This document shows positions 51,810 through 60,867 of a stretch of DNA of 64,000 bases, piece by piece. A program made the position numbers and the translations under genes. Position 1 is the stretch's first letter, and each line of letters begins with the position of its first letter. A model generated the notes under the pieces. It was given only the letters and a program-made list of their open reading frames with translations, did not search any database and was not told the DNA's origin. Source of the DNA: Longitalea arenae (GTDB lineage: Bacteria > Bacteroidota > Bacteroidia > Chitinophagales > Chitinophagaceae); contig NZ_JAFFJX010000002.1 of NCBI RefSeq assembly GCF_016924755.1, positions 124,001-188,000 on the forward strand, in the 5' to 3' direction.

Positions 51810-52106
51810 ATGGAAGTAAATGATGCATTGGTACAGAACCTGGCCAACCTGGCCCGCCTGCAGTTCAACGATCAGGAAAAAGAAATAATTAAGAATGATC
51901 TGCAACGAATGATTCAATTTGTCGACAAACTGAATGAATTGAATACCGAGGGCGTGGAACCGCTGTTACATATGACAGATGCCATCAATGTGTTGCGCGA
52001 AGATGAGGTGAAAGGTTCCATTTCCCGGGAAGAAGCGCTTAAAAATGCACCCGACTCAGATGGTACATTCTTCAAAGTGCCCAAGGTTATAAAAAAACAG
52101 GACTGA
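51810..52106 (+). CDS. gatC: Asp-tRNA(Asn)/Glu-tRNA(Gln) amidotransferase subunit C
   Basis: A 98-residue GatC, the belt subunit stabilising GatA-GatB in tRNA-dependent amidation. Family signature L-A-R-L-Q-F-N-D-Q-E-K at the start, M-I-Q-F-V-D-K-L-N-E-L-N-T, G-V-E-P-L-L-H-M, then L-R-E-D-E-V and N-A-P-D-S-D-G-T-F-F-K-V-P-K-V-I. gatA and gatB are not in the window. Confidence 0.93.
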   Translation: MEVNDALVQNLANLARLQFNDQEKEIIKNDLQRMIQFVDKLNELNTEGVEPLLHMTDAINVLREDEVKGSISREEALKNAPDSDGTFFKVPKVIKKQD

Positions 52107-52118
52107 TCAGGCAGAGCG

Positions 52119-52178
52119 GTCGAATGAGTCAAATGAGTCAAAACAGTCAAATGGGTCAAAGGGTAAAATGAGTCAAAA
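52119..52178. repeat. degenerate 10-mer tandem repeat ATGAGTCAAA
   Basis: Variants of ATGAGTCAAA occur about six times in 60 bases between gatC and the ABC gene. Probably a slippage product. Confidence 0.8.
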
Positions 52179-52229
52179 GGCGCTAAATGATTTATGTGAC
52201 TGATATGACTGATCATCTAAACTTTTTCT

Positions 52230-52931
52230 ATGAATTCAATCATTCATCTGGAAGGTATTCGTAAGAGCTACCATATGGGTAAACAGGAATTACAGGTGCT
52301 GAAAGGCATTGACCTGGATATTTATAATAACGAATATGTAGCCCTCATGGGGCCCTCGGGTTCCGGCAAAAGTACCCTGATGAATATTCTCGGCTGCCTC
52401 GATTCGCCATCGGCCGGCCGGTATGTACTGAATGGCCAGGACGTAAGTAAAATGCCCGACGATAACCTGGCCGATGTACGTAATAAGGAAATAGGTTTTG
52501 TATTCCAGCAATTTAACCTGCTGCCACGACTCACCGCCCTTGAAAATGTAGCTTTACCGCTCGTTTATGCCGGCATTTCGCGCAAACAACGCAATGACAT
52601 GGCGATGGATGTGATAAAAAAGGTTGGGCTCGAAGAAAGAAGCCATCACAAACCCAATGAGCTATCGGGCGGTCAATGCCAGCGGGTGGCCATTGCCCGG
52701 GCCCTGGTCAATAATCCTTCCCTCATTCTGGCCGATGAGCCCACCGGCAACCTCGACACCAAAACTTCCAAAGAGATCATGGAAATCTTCAGCCAGATAC
52801 AGGCGGCCGGTAATACCGTAGTGCTGGTAACCCATGAAGAAGATATTGCCAATTACGCAAAAAGGATCGTGCGCTTGCGCGACGGCCTGATCGAAAGCGA
52901 TAAATTGCGCGAAGAACTGGTGATTGCTTAG
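52230..52931 (+). CDS. ABC transporter ATP-binding protein, LolD/MacB type
   Basis: A 233-residue ATPase. Walker [11 protein letters not shown]-loop [11 protein letters not shown], signature L-S-G-G-Q, Walker [13 protein letters not shown] and the H-loop V-T-H-E-E-D. The permease is not adjacent. A paralogue lies at 53792-54445. Probably drives lipoprotein release or drug/peptide export. Confidence 0.9.
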   Translation: MNSIIHLEGIRKSYHMGKQELQVLKGIDLDIYNNEYVALMGPSGSGKSTLMNILGCLDSPSAGRYVLNGQDVSKMPDDNLADVRNKEIGFVFQQFNLLPRLTALENVALPLVYAGISRKQRNDMAMDVIKKVGLEERSHHKPNELSGGQCQRVAIARALVNNPSLILADEPTGNLDTKTSKEIMEIFSQIQAAGNTVVLVTHEEDIANYAKRIVRLRDGLIESDKLREELVIA

Positions 52932-53158
52932 GTAGTTGCCGGTTACCGGGTACCAGTTACCGGATACCAGTTGCCGGTTACCCCGGGTACCAGTTACCGG
53001 TTACAGGTCGCCAATTACCAGCTCACTGGTTGCCCGTTGCCGCGAATAATACCGGCGCCCAAACAAGCCCCCGGCAAGCGGTATCCCGTAACCGGAAGCT
53101 GTTTGTCCATTGACCATTTATTAGCAAATCAGCGCATTAGCAAATTAGCACATTGACC
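52931..53158. repeat. CCGGTTACC array followed by a family-A patch
   Basis: From 52931 words GGTTACCGG, CCAGTTACCGG, CCAGTTGCCGG and GGTTACCCCGG alternate for about 110 bases, then decay. At 53118-53158 the family changes to TTAGCAAATCAGCGCATTAGCAAATTAGCACATTG. Both families in one spacer. Confidence 0.88.
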
Positions 53159-53162
53159 AATC

Positions 53163-53723
53163 ATGGCTCAAAAAATATACACTAAAACCGGAGATAAGGG
53201 TTCTACCTCATTGATCGGCGGAACAAAAGTTCCCAAATCGCATTTGCGTATTGAAGCGTATGGAACCGTTGATGAACTAAGCTCATGGATCGGCCTCTGC
53301 CGTGACCTGCTTACCGATGAAGCCGCCAGATCGCTTTTACAGGAAGTGCAGGACCGCCTCTTTACCATGAATGCTTCGCTGGCCTGCGACCCCATGAAGG
53401 AACCCAAAATGCGCATACCCGACTTGCGGGAAGAAGATATCACCTTGCTGGAAAAAGAAATGGACCGCATGAACGAGCTCATTCCGCCCATGAAAAGTTT
53501 TATATTACCCGGTGGTCACCCGGTGCTTTCCCAATTGCATATAACCCGCTGCGTTTGCCGCCGGGCCGAACGATGCTGTGTCCGGCTCGATCAGGAAAGC
53601 CTGGAAGTAGATGCCGTTATCTTGAAATACCTGAACCGCCTCAGCGATTATTTGTTTGTGCTGGCCCGTTATACCGGCCACCAAATGAATGTGGAAGAGA
53701 TTGCGTGGAAAGCAAGGATCTGA
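53163..53723 (+). CDS. cob(I)yrinic acid a,c-diamide adenosyltransferase, PduO type
   Basis: A 186-residue trimeric corrinoid adenosyltransferase that makes adenosylcobalamin. Opening K-I-Y-T-K-T-G-D-K-G binds ATP; R-I-E-A-Y-G-T-V-D-E-L follows; R-C-V-C-R-R-A-E-R and L-N-R-L-S-D-Y-L-F-V-L-A-R complete the family pattern. No other cobalamin gene is near. Confidence 0.93.
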   Translation: MAQKIYTKTGDKGSTSLIGGTKVPKSHLRIEAYGTVDELSSWIGLCRDLLTDEAARSLLQEVQDRLFTMNASLACDPMKEPKMRIPDLREEDITLLEKEMDRMNELIPPMKSFILPGGHPVLSQLHITRCVCRRAERCCVRLDQESLEVDAVILKYLNRLSDYLFVLARYTGHQMNVEEIAWKARI

Positions 53724-53726
53724 TTA

Positions 53727-53798
53727 ACTAATTTGCTAATGTGCTGATGTGCTAATGGAAAAAATCAGCACATTAGCTAATCAGCACATCATCACATT
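53727..53798. repeat. inverted family-A repeat between convergent genes
   Basis: TTTGCTAATGTGCTGATGTGCTAATGG and, after AAAAAA, TCAGCACATTAGCTAATCAGCACATC are mirror words. The transcript would form a long stem; it may serve as terminator for both convergent genes. Confidence 0.82.
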
Positions 53799-54445
53799 AC
53801 GATCTTCCCGTCTTTCATATGCAGGATCCGGTCGCTCATTTGCGCCAGCTCTTCGTTGTGCGTGACTATTAAAAAAGTTTGATTGAATTGTTGCCGCAGG
53901 GTAAAGAACAGCTGGTGCAGCTCCCGGGCATTGGCCGAATCGAGGTTTCCCGTTGGTTCATCGGCAAAAATAATGGCCGGTTTATTGATCAGGGCGCGCG
54001 CTACAGCTACCCGTTGCTGCTCGCCACCCGATAATGCATTTGGTTTATTATCGATGCGTTCCCCCAATCCCAACATTTGTAAAAGCGATAAAGCATGCTC
54101 CTCCACTTCCTTCTTGCGGCGCCCGGCCATCCAGCCGGGAATACAAACATTTTCCAAAGCCGTAAACTCAGGCAACAGATGGTGGAACTGAAACACAAAG
54201 CCCACACGTCGATTACGAAAAGCGGCCATTTGCTTCTCGTTCAGGAAATCGATGCGTTGGGTTCCCACCCTTACCTCTCCTTTATCAGGCTTATCGAGTG
54301 TGCCCAGGATGTGCAACAACGTACTCTTGCCAGAACCAGACGGACCTACAATAGAGGCAATTTCGCCCTGTTTTATTTCCAGGTCAACCCCTTTCAAAAC
54401 CCATAACTGGCCATAATATTTTTGAATATTTGTCGCTGTTAACAT
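53792..54445 (-). CDS. lolD: ABC transporter ATP-binding protein, LolD-like
   Basis: A 217-residue ATPase. Walker [11 protein letters not shown]-loop [10 protein letters not shown], signature [10 protein letters not shown], Walker [14 protein letters not shown]-loop V-T-H-N-E-E. F-Q-F-H-H-L-L is typical of LolD, the motor of lipoprotein release to the outer membrane. The permease partner is not in the window. Confidence 0.9.
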   Translation of the reverse strand: MLTATNIQKYYGQLWVLKGVDLEIKQGEIASIVGPSGSGKSTLLHILGTLDKPDKGEVRVGTQRIDFLNEKQMAAFRNRRVGFVFQFHHLLPEFTALENVCIPGWMAGRRKKEVEEHALSLLQMLGLGERIDNKPNALSGGEQQRVAVARALINKPAIIFADEPTGNLDSANARELHQLFFTLRQQFNQTFLIVTHNEELAQMSDRILHMKDGKIVM

Positions 54446-54560
54446 GTGTCGTGAATTACTAATATAGCCGTCAAGATACTACAAACCATTGGCTTCCCGT
54501 TCATAGTGCCCGTTTGGGGAAACTTTTTAAGAAAACCTTCCATTATCTTTCAAAGATAGA

Positions 54561-54591
54561 TTTGGTTTTTTCGTTAGGAAGGTTACTTTTG
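54561..54591 (+). promoter_or_regulatory. consensus promoter of the DUF2795 gene
   Basis: TTTG (54561-54564), 19 bases, TACTTTTG (54584-54591): both elements match fully. Transcription start is expected near 54598, leaving a leader of about 95 bases. Confidence 0.8.
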
Positions 54592-54692
54592 CGAAAAATT
54601 GAGGGGTAAATGGGGACAGGAACTACAGCATTTTCTCCGACCCTGAATTCAGTAACTGTTCATGGATTTAAAACTTTAAACAGGCTAATCAC

Positions 54693-54914
54693 ATGTTTTG
54701 GACATTAGAACTTGCATCCTATCTCGAAGATGCACCGTGGCCTGCCACTAAAGATGAGCTGATTGACTACGCGATCCGTAGCGGTGCACCCATTGAAGTG
54801 GTAGAAAATCTTCAGGAACTGGAAGATGAAGGAGAGATATATGAAGGTATAGAAGACATCTGGCCGGACTATCCAAGCCAGGATGATTTCTTCTTCAATG
54901 AAGATGAGTATTAA
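54693..54914 (+). CDS. DUF2795 small acidic protein
   Basis: A 73-residue protein with the DUF2795 core: Y-L-E-D-A-P-W-P-A-T-K-D-E-L-I-D-Y-A-I-R-S-G-A-P and V-V-E-N-L-Q-E-L-E-D. Very acidic C-terminus. Role unknown, but a perfect promoter and terminator indicate a well-expressed single gene. Confidence 0.88.
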   Translation: MFWTLELASYLEDAPWPATKDELIDYAIRSGAPIEVVENLQELEDEGEIYEGIEDIWPDYPSQDDFFFNEDEY

Positions 54915-54936
54915 AAGCCCATGGCTAAAAAATAGT

Positions 54937-54969
54937 GAAACCGGTCGCATTACAGCGGGCGGTTTTTTT
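54937..54969 (+). terminator. intrinsic terminator after the DUF2795 gene
   Basis: AACCGGTCGC pairs with GCGGGCGGTT (one mismatch) around ATTACA and runs into seven T. Confidence 0.82.
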
Positions 54970-55060
54970 GTTTCCGGTTGCAGGTTACAAGTTACCGAGC
55001 AAAAGCTTCATAGACTTATATGAGCTGTCATTAAGCGATCAGCTTTCCGTATCTAAATGC

Positions 55061-55099
55061 AAAAAGGCGAGGCACGCCGGTCAGGAGTGCCCCACCTTT
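55061..55099 (-). terminator. intrinsic terminator after fabI
   Basis: On the minus strand AAAGGTGGGGCACTCC pairs with GGCGTGCCTCGCCTTT (one mismatch, G-T pairs) around TGACC and runs into TTTTT, 80 bases beyond the fabI stop. Confidence 0.8.
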
Positions 55100-55178
55100 A
55101 AGATAATTTTTTACTTATCACCTCTGTTAACTTTATCAACTTGTCGACGCAGTAACCCCTCATTTTCTCAACCAACCC

Positions 55179-55991
55179 TTACTTCTCCATCTGCTCAATA
55201 ACAGCCTGCGTTACGCCGGTGAAAGAGAAACCTCCATCATGGAAGAGATTCTGCATGGTAACCATTTTGGTAAGATCGCTGAATAAGGTAACACAATAAT
55301 CGGCACACTGATCGGCTGTTGCATTGCCCAGCGGACTCATTTTTTCGGCATAGGAAATAAAACCATCAAAACCTTTAACGCCGCTGCCAGCTGTGGTTTT
55401 CGTAGGTGACTGTGATACTGTATTTATGCGCACTTTCTTTTTAACGCCATAGTGGTAACCGAAATTACGGGCTACACCTTCCAGCAATGCTTTCGCATCT
55501 GCCATTTCGTTATAATCAGGGAATACGCGTTGCGCAGCAATATAAGTAAGGGCCACTACGCTGCCCCAATCGCTAATGGCATCCAGATCCCAGGCTGTAC
55601 GCAGCACGCGGTGCAGCGACATAGCCGATATATCGAGGGTCTTTTGATTAAAGCCGTAATCTATTTCTGTATAATGTTTGTTCTTGCGCACGTTCAGGCT
55701 CATGCCAATAGAATGCAGAATGAAGTCTACCTGGCCGCCAAAATGCTTCATGGCCTCTTCAAACAATTTCTTCAGATCGTCCATGCTGGTTACATCAGCA
55801 CCAATTACCGGCGCATTCACCGCTTCCGCCAGTTTGTTGATCTCCCCCATCCGCAAAGCCACCGGTGCATTGGTTAAAACCAGTTGTGCGCCTTCTTCAT
55901 GACAACGCAAAGCCGTTCTCCAGGCAATTGACTTTTCGTCCAAAGCACCAAATATGATTCCTTTCTTTCCTTTAAGCAGGTTATATGCCAT
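55179..55991 (-). CDS. fabI: enoyl-[acyl-carrier-protein] reductase
   Basis: A 270-residue FabI that reduces enoyl-ACP in the last step of fatty-acid elongation. Nucleotide-binding start G-K-K-G-I-I-F-G-A-L-D-E-K-S-I-A-W (FabI-type G-x5-S-I-A), F-I-L-H-S-I-G-M, and the catalytic Tyr-x6-Lys in D-Y-N-E-M-A-D-A-K. Length matches the family. Target of triclosan in other bacteria. Confidence 0.95.
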   Translation of the reverse strand: MAYNLLKGKKGIIFGALDEKSIAWRTALRCHEEGAQLVLTNAPVALRMGEINKLAEAVNAPVIGADVTSMDDLKKLFEEAMKHFGGQVDFILHSIGMSLNVRKNKHYTEIDYGFNQKTLDISAMSLHRVLRTAWDLDAISDWGSVVALTYIAAQRVFPDYNEMADAKALLEGVARNFGYHYGVKKKVRINTVSQSPTKTTAGSGVKGFDGFISYAEKMSPLGNATADQCADYCVTLFSDLTKMVTMQNLFHDGGFSFTGVTQAVIEQMEK

Positions 55992-56059
55992 TGAATTTTG
56001 TTTTTTAAATTAGAAGGCGCAAAATAACATCATTTTGTCTTCCCGTTAAAAATAACCGG

Positions 56060-56263
56060 TTACTGCACCTTCCAAATATATTTTAAAAGTATCCAACTTA
56101 TTATAAATGTATATAAAAATGCCGCCGCCACTATGACAATCAAAAACGCCACAAACCGGTAGATCGATTGCCTGGGTTGTATCAACCGCAACAGATACCT
56201 GTTTATAAAATAGGCAGGTATGCCTGCCATGACCAGGTAAAAAACGAAATTCAGATTAAACAT
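56060..56263 (-). CDS. small two-helix membrane protein
   Basis: A 67-residue protein: two hydrophobic helices (about 5-25 and 36-60) with a basic loop L-R-L-I-Q-P-R-Q-S-I-Y-R-F between them. No known family. The plain ATG start at 56263 and a frame free of repeats support it modestly. Confidence 0.5.
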   Translation of the reverse strand: MFNLNFVFYLVMAGIPAYFINRYLLRLIQPRQSIYRFVAFLIVIVAAAFLYTFIISWILLKYIWKVQ

Positions 56264-56283
56264 ATAAACAGAGCGCCGCGGGA

Positions 56284-56318
56284 TTATCGAATTATCACAT
56301 TATCACATTATCACATTA
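56284..56318. repeat. ATTATCACATT short tandem repeat
   Basis: ATTATCACATTATCACATTATCACATTAG: four copies of a 9-bp word, just downstream of the recN stop. Confidence 0.8.
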
Positions 56319-57974
56319 GTTCATCACCATTTCCCGCGCATTCTCCAATGCAGCGGCAGTGGGCTTTTCGCCACTGAGCATCTTCGCAATGGCCGTAATG
56401 CGCTCGTCCTGCGACAGCAACCTGATATTGGTTTTAATAGCGCTGCCCTTGCTTTCTTTATGCACGTAATAATGGGCATCGGCCTTGCCGGCAATTTGCG
56501 GCTGGTGGGTAATGCTGAACACCTGCCGTTGGCGGGCCAGGTCTTTCATAATAACACCCACCTGCCGGGCCGCTTCACCCGAAATACCGGTATCAATTTC
56601 ATCAAAGATGAGTGTGGGCAGGTCGAGCGACTGCGCCACCAGCGATTTAATACATAACATCAGGCGGCTTAATTCACCACCCGAAGCCACTTTACGAATG
56701 GGCTCGTAGCGATTGCTTTTATTGGCATCAAATAAGAATTCAATATCGTCGATACCCGTTACCTGCAGGTTCGCTAAAGGCGAAACCGCTACCTGCAGAC
56801 GGGCATTGGGCATTCCCACCTGGGCCAGTAATTTGTTCACTTTATCCTGCAATGGCTTTACCTGTTTAACGCGGTTAGCCGTTAGCTTCGCCGCCAGGTC
56901 GGTAGCCTTTTGTAATAACTGCTGTACCGCTTTTTCCCGGCTTTGTATGGCCTCATCGATATTCAGAACGGCTTGTAATTTTTGTTCAAGATCATCTTTA
57001 ATGGCCAGCAATTCGTGCGTGGTATGTACGCCATGTTTCTTCAGCAGTTTATAGCCAATGGAAATGCGGTCGTTCAGCTGTTCAATCTTTTGCGGATCAT
57101 ACTGTACCTGGTCGTTTATGCGCTCTACTTCGTCGGCAATATCCTGCAGTTCGATTTGCGCGGATACCAAGCGTTGCACTAAAGCCGGCAAGGCCGTATG
57201 ATGATCGGTAAAAGCGCTCAATTGATTACTCAGCGTTTTCAATTGTTGCACCAAGGGCGCCTCGCCTTCACTTAATTCATACCCTACTTTGCTCAGTGCT
57301 GTTTTGATGCCTTCCGCATTGCTGAGCAGGCGGAGCGCAGCATCAGCGTCTTCGAGCTCATTTTCTTTGAGGCCCGCCTCCTGCAGCTCATCAAATAAGA
57401 ATTTATTGTAATCATATTCTTTCGTGAACTGATCTTTCTGTTGCAGTAAGGTGGTCAATGCCTGTTGGGCCTGCTGCCACTGCTGATAGGCGGCCTGGTA
57501 TTGCTGTAATACATCTGCATGACCGGCCAGTGCATCGAGCACCTGGCGCTGAAAATCACTTTCCCCCAATTCCAGCGTATCGAACTGGCGGTGCAGGTCA
57601 ACCAGCATGGAGCTTAACCGGCGCAATTGTTCCAGGTTCACCGGCGTATCATTTACAAATGCCCGCGATTTACCATTGCTGCCAATCTCGCGGCGAATGA
57701 CCAGCTCTTCTTCCACATCGAGATCCTGCTCACGTAAAAATGCCTTCACCCCTTTCTTCTCTCCTATGGCAAAAATGCCTTCAACAAAGCATTTCTTATC
57801 GCGGCTTTGCAATACCGATGTATCTACGCGGTCACCCAGGATCAATGACAGCGCGCCCATGAGAATGGATTTACCGGCGCCGGTTTCTCCCGTGATGATA
57901 TTCAGCTTTTGCGAGAATTCGATCTCTATCTCGTCAATAATAGCGTAATTCTGTATGAATAGTTTTTTAAGCAC
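56316..57974 (-). CDS. recN: DNA repair protein RecN
   Basis: A 552-residue SMC-like repair ATPase that acts early at double-strand breaks. Walker A in G-E-T-G-A-G-K-S at the start, a long coiled coil in the middle (about 150-370), A-S-G-G-E-L-S-R as ABC signature, Walker B L-I-F-D-E-I-D-T-G-I-S-G. Upstream, TATATTTG (minus strand, 58001-57994) fits a -7 element about 20 bases before the start. The tandem dyad found at umuD is not seen here. Confidence 0.95.
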   Translation of the reverse strand: MLKKLFIQNYAIIDEIEIEFSQKLNIITGETGAGKSILMGALSLILGDRVDTSVLQSRDKKCFVEGIFAIGEKKGVKAFLREQDLDVEEELVIRREIGSNGKSRAFVNDTPVNLEQLRRLSSMLVDLHRQFDTLELGESDFQRQVLDALAGHADVLQQYQAAYQQWQQAQQALTTLLQQKDQFTKEYDYNKFLFDELQEAGLKENELEDADAALRLLSNAEGIKTALSKVGYELSEGEAPLVQQLKTLSNQLSAFTDHHTALPALVQRLVSAQIELQDIADEVERINDQVQYDPQKIEQLNDRISIGYKLLKKHGVHTTHELLAIKDDLEQKLQAVLNIDEAIQSREKAVQQLLQKATDLAAKLTANRVKQVKPLQDKVNKLLAQVGMPNARLQVAVSPLANLQVTGIDDIEFLFDANKSNRYEPIRKVASGGELSRLMLCIKSLVAQSLDLPTLIFDEIDTGISGEAARQVGVIMKDLARQRQVFSITHQPQIAGKADAHYYVHKESKGSAIKTNIRLLSQDERITAIAKMLSGEKPTAAALENAREMVMN

Positions 57975-58039
57975 GTTTCAATTTTGAGCGTAACAAATAT
58001 AATTGGCGGCGGGCATTAATTATAATGCGATTTTCCCCA

Positions 58040-58095
58040 ATCACCAATTGGCAGTTTCCAGTTGGCAGTTGGCAGTTGGCAATAACTGCCAATTG
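58040..58095. repeat. CAGTTGGCAATTGGC repeat patch
   Basis: CAATTGGCAGTTTCCAGTTGGCAGTTGGCAGTTGGCAATAACTGCCAATTGCC: tandem GTTGGCA words ending in their reverse complement. Same word family as at 37254. Confidence 0.8.
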
Positions 58096-58129
58096 CCCGT
58101 TCTTCTCCAAACTGCATTGACACTTCAGG

Positions 58130-59626
58130 CTATTCATTTTTACACCTTGCAATTCCGGCTTTGGCCCTTTGATCGAGGCTGTTCTTAAAATCATGGTCCT
58201 TCATGCTCATACATCTTTCGAACCATTCGATGGCGTTTTGCTTTTCACCCCGCTTTTCGAAGATATACCCGATCTGTAATGCCGCCCGGGCTGCAAAATG
58301 CTCCTTACGTTGTTCACCAAGCCCGATGGCCTGCTGGTAAAAGGTGATGGCCACACTGTCATTCTCTACATCATCGTAAAGGCGGCCGGCCCGGTATGCG
58401 AATTCCAGTTTTTCTTCCGGCAAGGAAAAACTCGCGGTATTTTTTCCATGTAACAAGGCAAGGGCCTGGCGATAATAACCGCCATCGTTCAATAAACGGG
58501 CCTGCAATAATATCTTGTTAGGCCATACACTGGTATTGGCTTCTTTTTGCGCCTGCTTATCTGCCTCCGTATCGGTACTGCCACTGTTAAGTATTTTCTG
58601 CCGGAAGGCCTTGGCTTTGGCCATATCGCCCTGCAGGTAGTAATGCCAGCTTAACTTTTGTAAAACATCTTTTACATAGAAGCGGCCTTTGAAGGTGGCT
58701 ATAAATCGTTCCAGGTATAAAGCAGCGGCCGGATCAAGGTGATGCACCTTCGCATAACCCATTTCCATATCCCATAGGGGCATAACCAAATAGGCCGGAG
58801 CGGGATTTTTGTTCAAAATGATCTGTTCGGCGATCTCTGCCTGCTGATTACTTAGGTGCAGATTGACTGCCAGGTAAGTAAACAAATGGTGGTTCACCAG
58901 GTCGAGCTGCTGCTGTTCTATAAACTTAAATACACCTACGCGGTCGTTCTCGATATAGAACTTCAGGTAACAATAATAGAATATCGCTTCCTCGCGGAAC
59001 AGCAAGGCCCACTCGTCTTTCGCCTGTAAAAAGTTATTGATGCGGGCCATGCCTTTTTTGATACTGCCATTGATACCCATTAAACTGCTCAACCACTTAT
59101 AACCCTCAGGAATAGTGCCCGCCGCTACCTGCATAGCGCCAGCATATAATGCATTCGGGGTAAAATGAGGGAAGGACCTCATATTAGTTTTCACCTGCAG
59201 GAAAGAACGGCGGAACTCCCAGCCTGCATCCCAGTTATTGCCAAATTTTATTCGCACGGCGGCCCATTGAAAATGGATTACGGAGCGGGTGAATAACAGG
59301 AAAGGCGAACTTTCCGGTCCCTCATTCAACAGCTTGAGCCTTGCTTCCCTGTTGGGCAGACGCTTTTTATATTCTTCCGGGTCTTCATTGAAGAAGAGTG
59401 TAAAGAAATCAATATAATTTTCGAGGAAATAAGGAATGAGGTTATTGGGGTGCTGTGCTTTTTCGGCATTCAGCAATTGTTGCCCGCTGCCCAATTTCAA
59501 CTGGATGATCTCATGATAAGCCTGGCGGCAGCGCTCGTTAAAATCAAATACTTTCTGTGCCCTGGCAGGCACATACGATAAAACCAATAATAAGACCGCC
59601 AACGAGGTTGGCCTCAGCCGATTCAT
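58130..59626 (-). CDS. exported tetratricopeptide-repeat protein
   Basis: A 498-residue protein with a signal peptide (1-24, ending A-R-A-Q). All-helical, with TPR-like units visible in the C-terminal half, e.g. A-L-A-L-L-H-G-K, A-I-T-F-Y-Q-Q-A-I-G-L-G, and A-I-E-W-F-E-R-C-M-S. Aromatic-rich N-terminal half (Y-F-L-E-N-Y-I-D-F-F-T-L-F-F). Likely a scaffold in the periplasm. The ATG at 59626 is chosen because the longer frame upstream translates the AGGCAAT repeat. Confidence 0.82.
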   Translation of the reverse strand: MNRLRPTSLAVLLLVLSYVPARAQKVFDFNERCRQAYHEIIQLKLGSGQQLLNAEKAQHPNNLIPYFLENYIDFFTLFFNEDPEEYKKRLPNREARLKLLNEGPESSPFLLFTRSVIHFQWAAVRIKFGNNWDAGWEFRRSFLQVKTNMRSFPHFTPNALYAGAMQVAAGTIPEGYKWLSSLMGINGSIKKGMARINNFLQAKDEWALLFREEAIFYYCYLKFYIENDRVGVFKFIEQQQLDLVNHHLFTYLAVNLHLSNQQAEIAEQIILNKNPAPAYLVMPLWDMEMGYAKVHHLDPAAALYLERFIATFKGRFYVKDVLQKLSWHYYLQGDMAKAKAFRQKILNSGSTDTEADKQAQKEANTSVWPNKILLQARLLNDGGYYRQALALLHGKNTASFSLPEEKLEFAYRAGRLYDDVENDSVAITFYQQAIGLGEQRKEHFAARAALQIGYIFEKRGEKQNAIEWFERCMSMKDHDFKNSLDQRAKAGIARCKNE

Positions 59627-59637
59627 GGCGCAATATA

Positions 59638-59830
59638 AGCAGTTAAAGGCAGAAGGCATAGCTAAAGGCAACCAGGCAAAAGGCAATTGGCAATACCCCA
59701 AAAGGCAATAGGCAATAAACACAAAAGGCAAAAGGGCAATAGGCAATACCCACAATTGGCAATAGGCAATAACCGCAATTGGCAAAAAGCAATACCCCAA
59801 CAAGCCGGCAAGGCCACCTAGGCAAAAGGC
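59638..59830. repeat. AGGCAAT / TTGGCAAT simple-repeat array
   Basis: Words AAAGGCAA, TAGGCAAT, ATTGGCAAT and ACCCCAA repeat for about 190 bases upstream of the TPR gene. Related to but distinct from the CCGGTTGCC arrays. The remaining bases to 59932 are unstructured, with no gene. Confidence 0.85.
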
Positions 59831-59932
59831 AAAAGCAACAGCCTGCAGCAACTGCGGGACAAAGAAGGCTTAGCCCTGCGCGCAGGCACAGCCTCGCCCA
59901 TTGCAGGCGTAGCAGCGTGCGCGGCACAATCA

Positions 59933-59967
59933 TAAAAACAAAAGCCTCCCGGATTGAACCAGGAGGC
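59933..59967 (-). terminator. intrinsic terminator after the zinc-ribbon gene
   Basis: On the minus strand GCCTCC (59967-59962) pairs with GGAGGC (59949-59944); inner TGG and CCG partly extend the stem. TTTTGTTTTT follows. It lies about 22 bases past the stop. Confidence 0.8.
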
Positions 59968-59989
59968 TGCTCAGTATTTTGATGATATT

Positions 59990-60745
59990 TTACTTTACAT
60001 CTACGCTATCGAACAGGTCGCGGTCAACCAGGATGCGGCCGCAGTTCTCGCATACGATGATCTTTTTACGCTGGCGGATCTCGCTCTGGCGTTGCGGAGG
60101 AATAGCGTTAAAGCAACCACCGCAGGCATCGCGCTCAACCGGTACTACACCCAGGCCGTTCCGGTAGTTCTTACGGATGCGATCGTATGATAACAACAGG
60201 CGCTCTTCTACTTTCTCGCGGGCTTCTGAAGCCTGTTTATTAAAGTGCTTTTCTTCTTTCTCGGTGGTAGCAATGATCTTTTCCAGCTCCCCTTTTTTAG
60301 TGCTTAATACACCTTCTTTGGTAGCGATGTTCTTTTTGGCTTTATCCAGCACTACCACTTTCTCGGCTATCTCTTCATTGGCATCGCGAATATGTTTTTC
60401 AGCCAGCTTGATCTCCAGCTGCTGCATTTCAATTTCTTTATTGATGGCCTCGAACTCGCGGCTGTTCTTTACATTCTCACTTTGCTTTTCATATTTCTTG
60501 ATCAGGGCTTCAGCTTCCTTGATCGCGTTCTTCTTCTGGTTGATAAACTCCTGTATGCCGTTGATCTCTTCTTCGATCCGAACCTGGCGGGCATGTAAAC
60601 CCTGAATCTCATCTTCCAGGTCGCTCACTTCCATCGGCAACTCCCCTTTCAGGATCTGGATCTCGTCGATCTTCGATTCAACCTTCTGCAATGCAACGAG
60701 TGAGCTTAATTTTTCTTCTACAGAGTAATCTTTAACGTTAGCCAT
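59990..60745 (-). CDS. coiled-coil protein with C-terminal C4 zinc ribbon
   Basis: A 251-residue protein. Residues about 10-185 form a long coiled coil (many E-K-x-x-x-x-I heptads). The C-terminus has two C-x-x-C pairs, D-A-C-G-G-C-F and V-C-E-N-C-G-R, forming a zinc ribbon (PF02591 type). It is the gene after the Nif3-like gene on the same strand, a neighbourhood seen in many bacteria. Function unknown; structural relatives bind nucleic acid or proteins. Confidence 0.88.
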   Translation of the reverse strand: MANVKDYSVEEKLSSLVALQKVESKIDEIQILKGELPMEVSDLEDEIQGLHARQVRIEEEINGIQEFINQKKNAIKEAEALIKKYEKQSENVKNSREFEAINKEIEMQQLEIKLAEKHIRDANEEIAEKVVVLDKAKKNIATKEGVLSTKKGELEKIIATTEKEEKHFNKQASEAREKVEERLLLSYDRIRKNYRNGLGVVPVERDACGGCFNAIPPQRQSEIRQRKKIIVCENCGRILVDRDLFDSVDVK

Positions 60746-60867
60746 AAAGAATTTATAGTTTGTTGTTTTAACCCGCCCCTCACCTGTTTGGATGGGCTGA
60801 AGTTTGTCCCCGGCTTTCCATCTCCGATGCCACTTATCTTGCGACGCTCCCTTCAGCGATCAGTTCT

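Noticed and set aside
59627-59851. N-terminal extension of the TPR protein
   Set aside because: The extra residues come from the AGGCAAT array; a normal signal peptide begins at ATG 59626.
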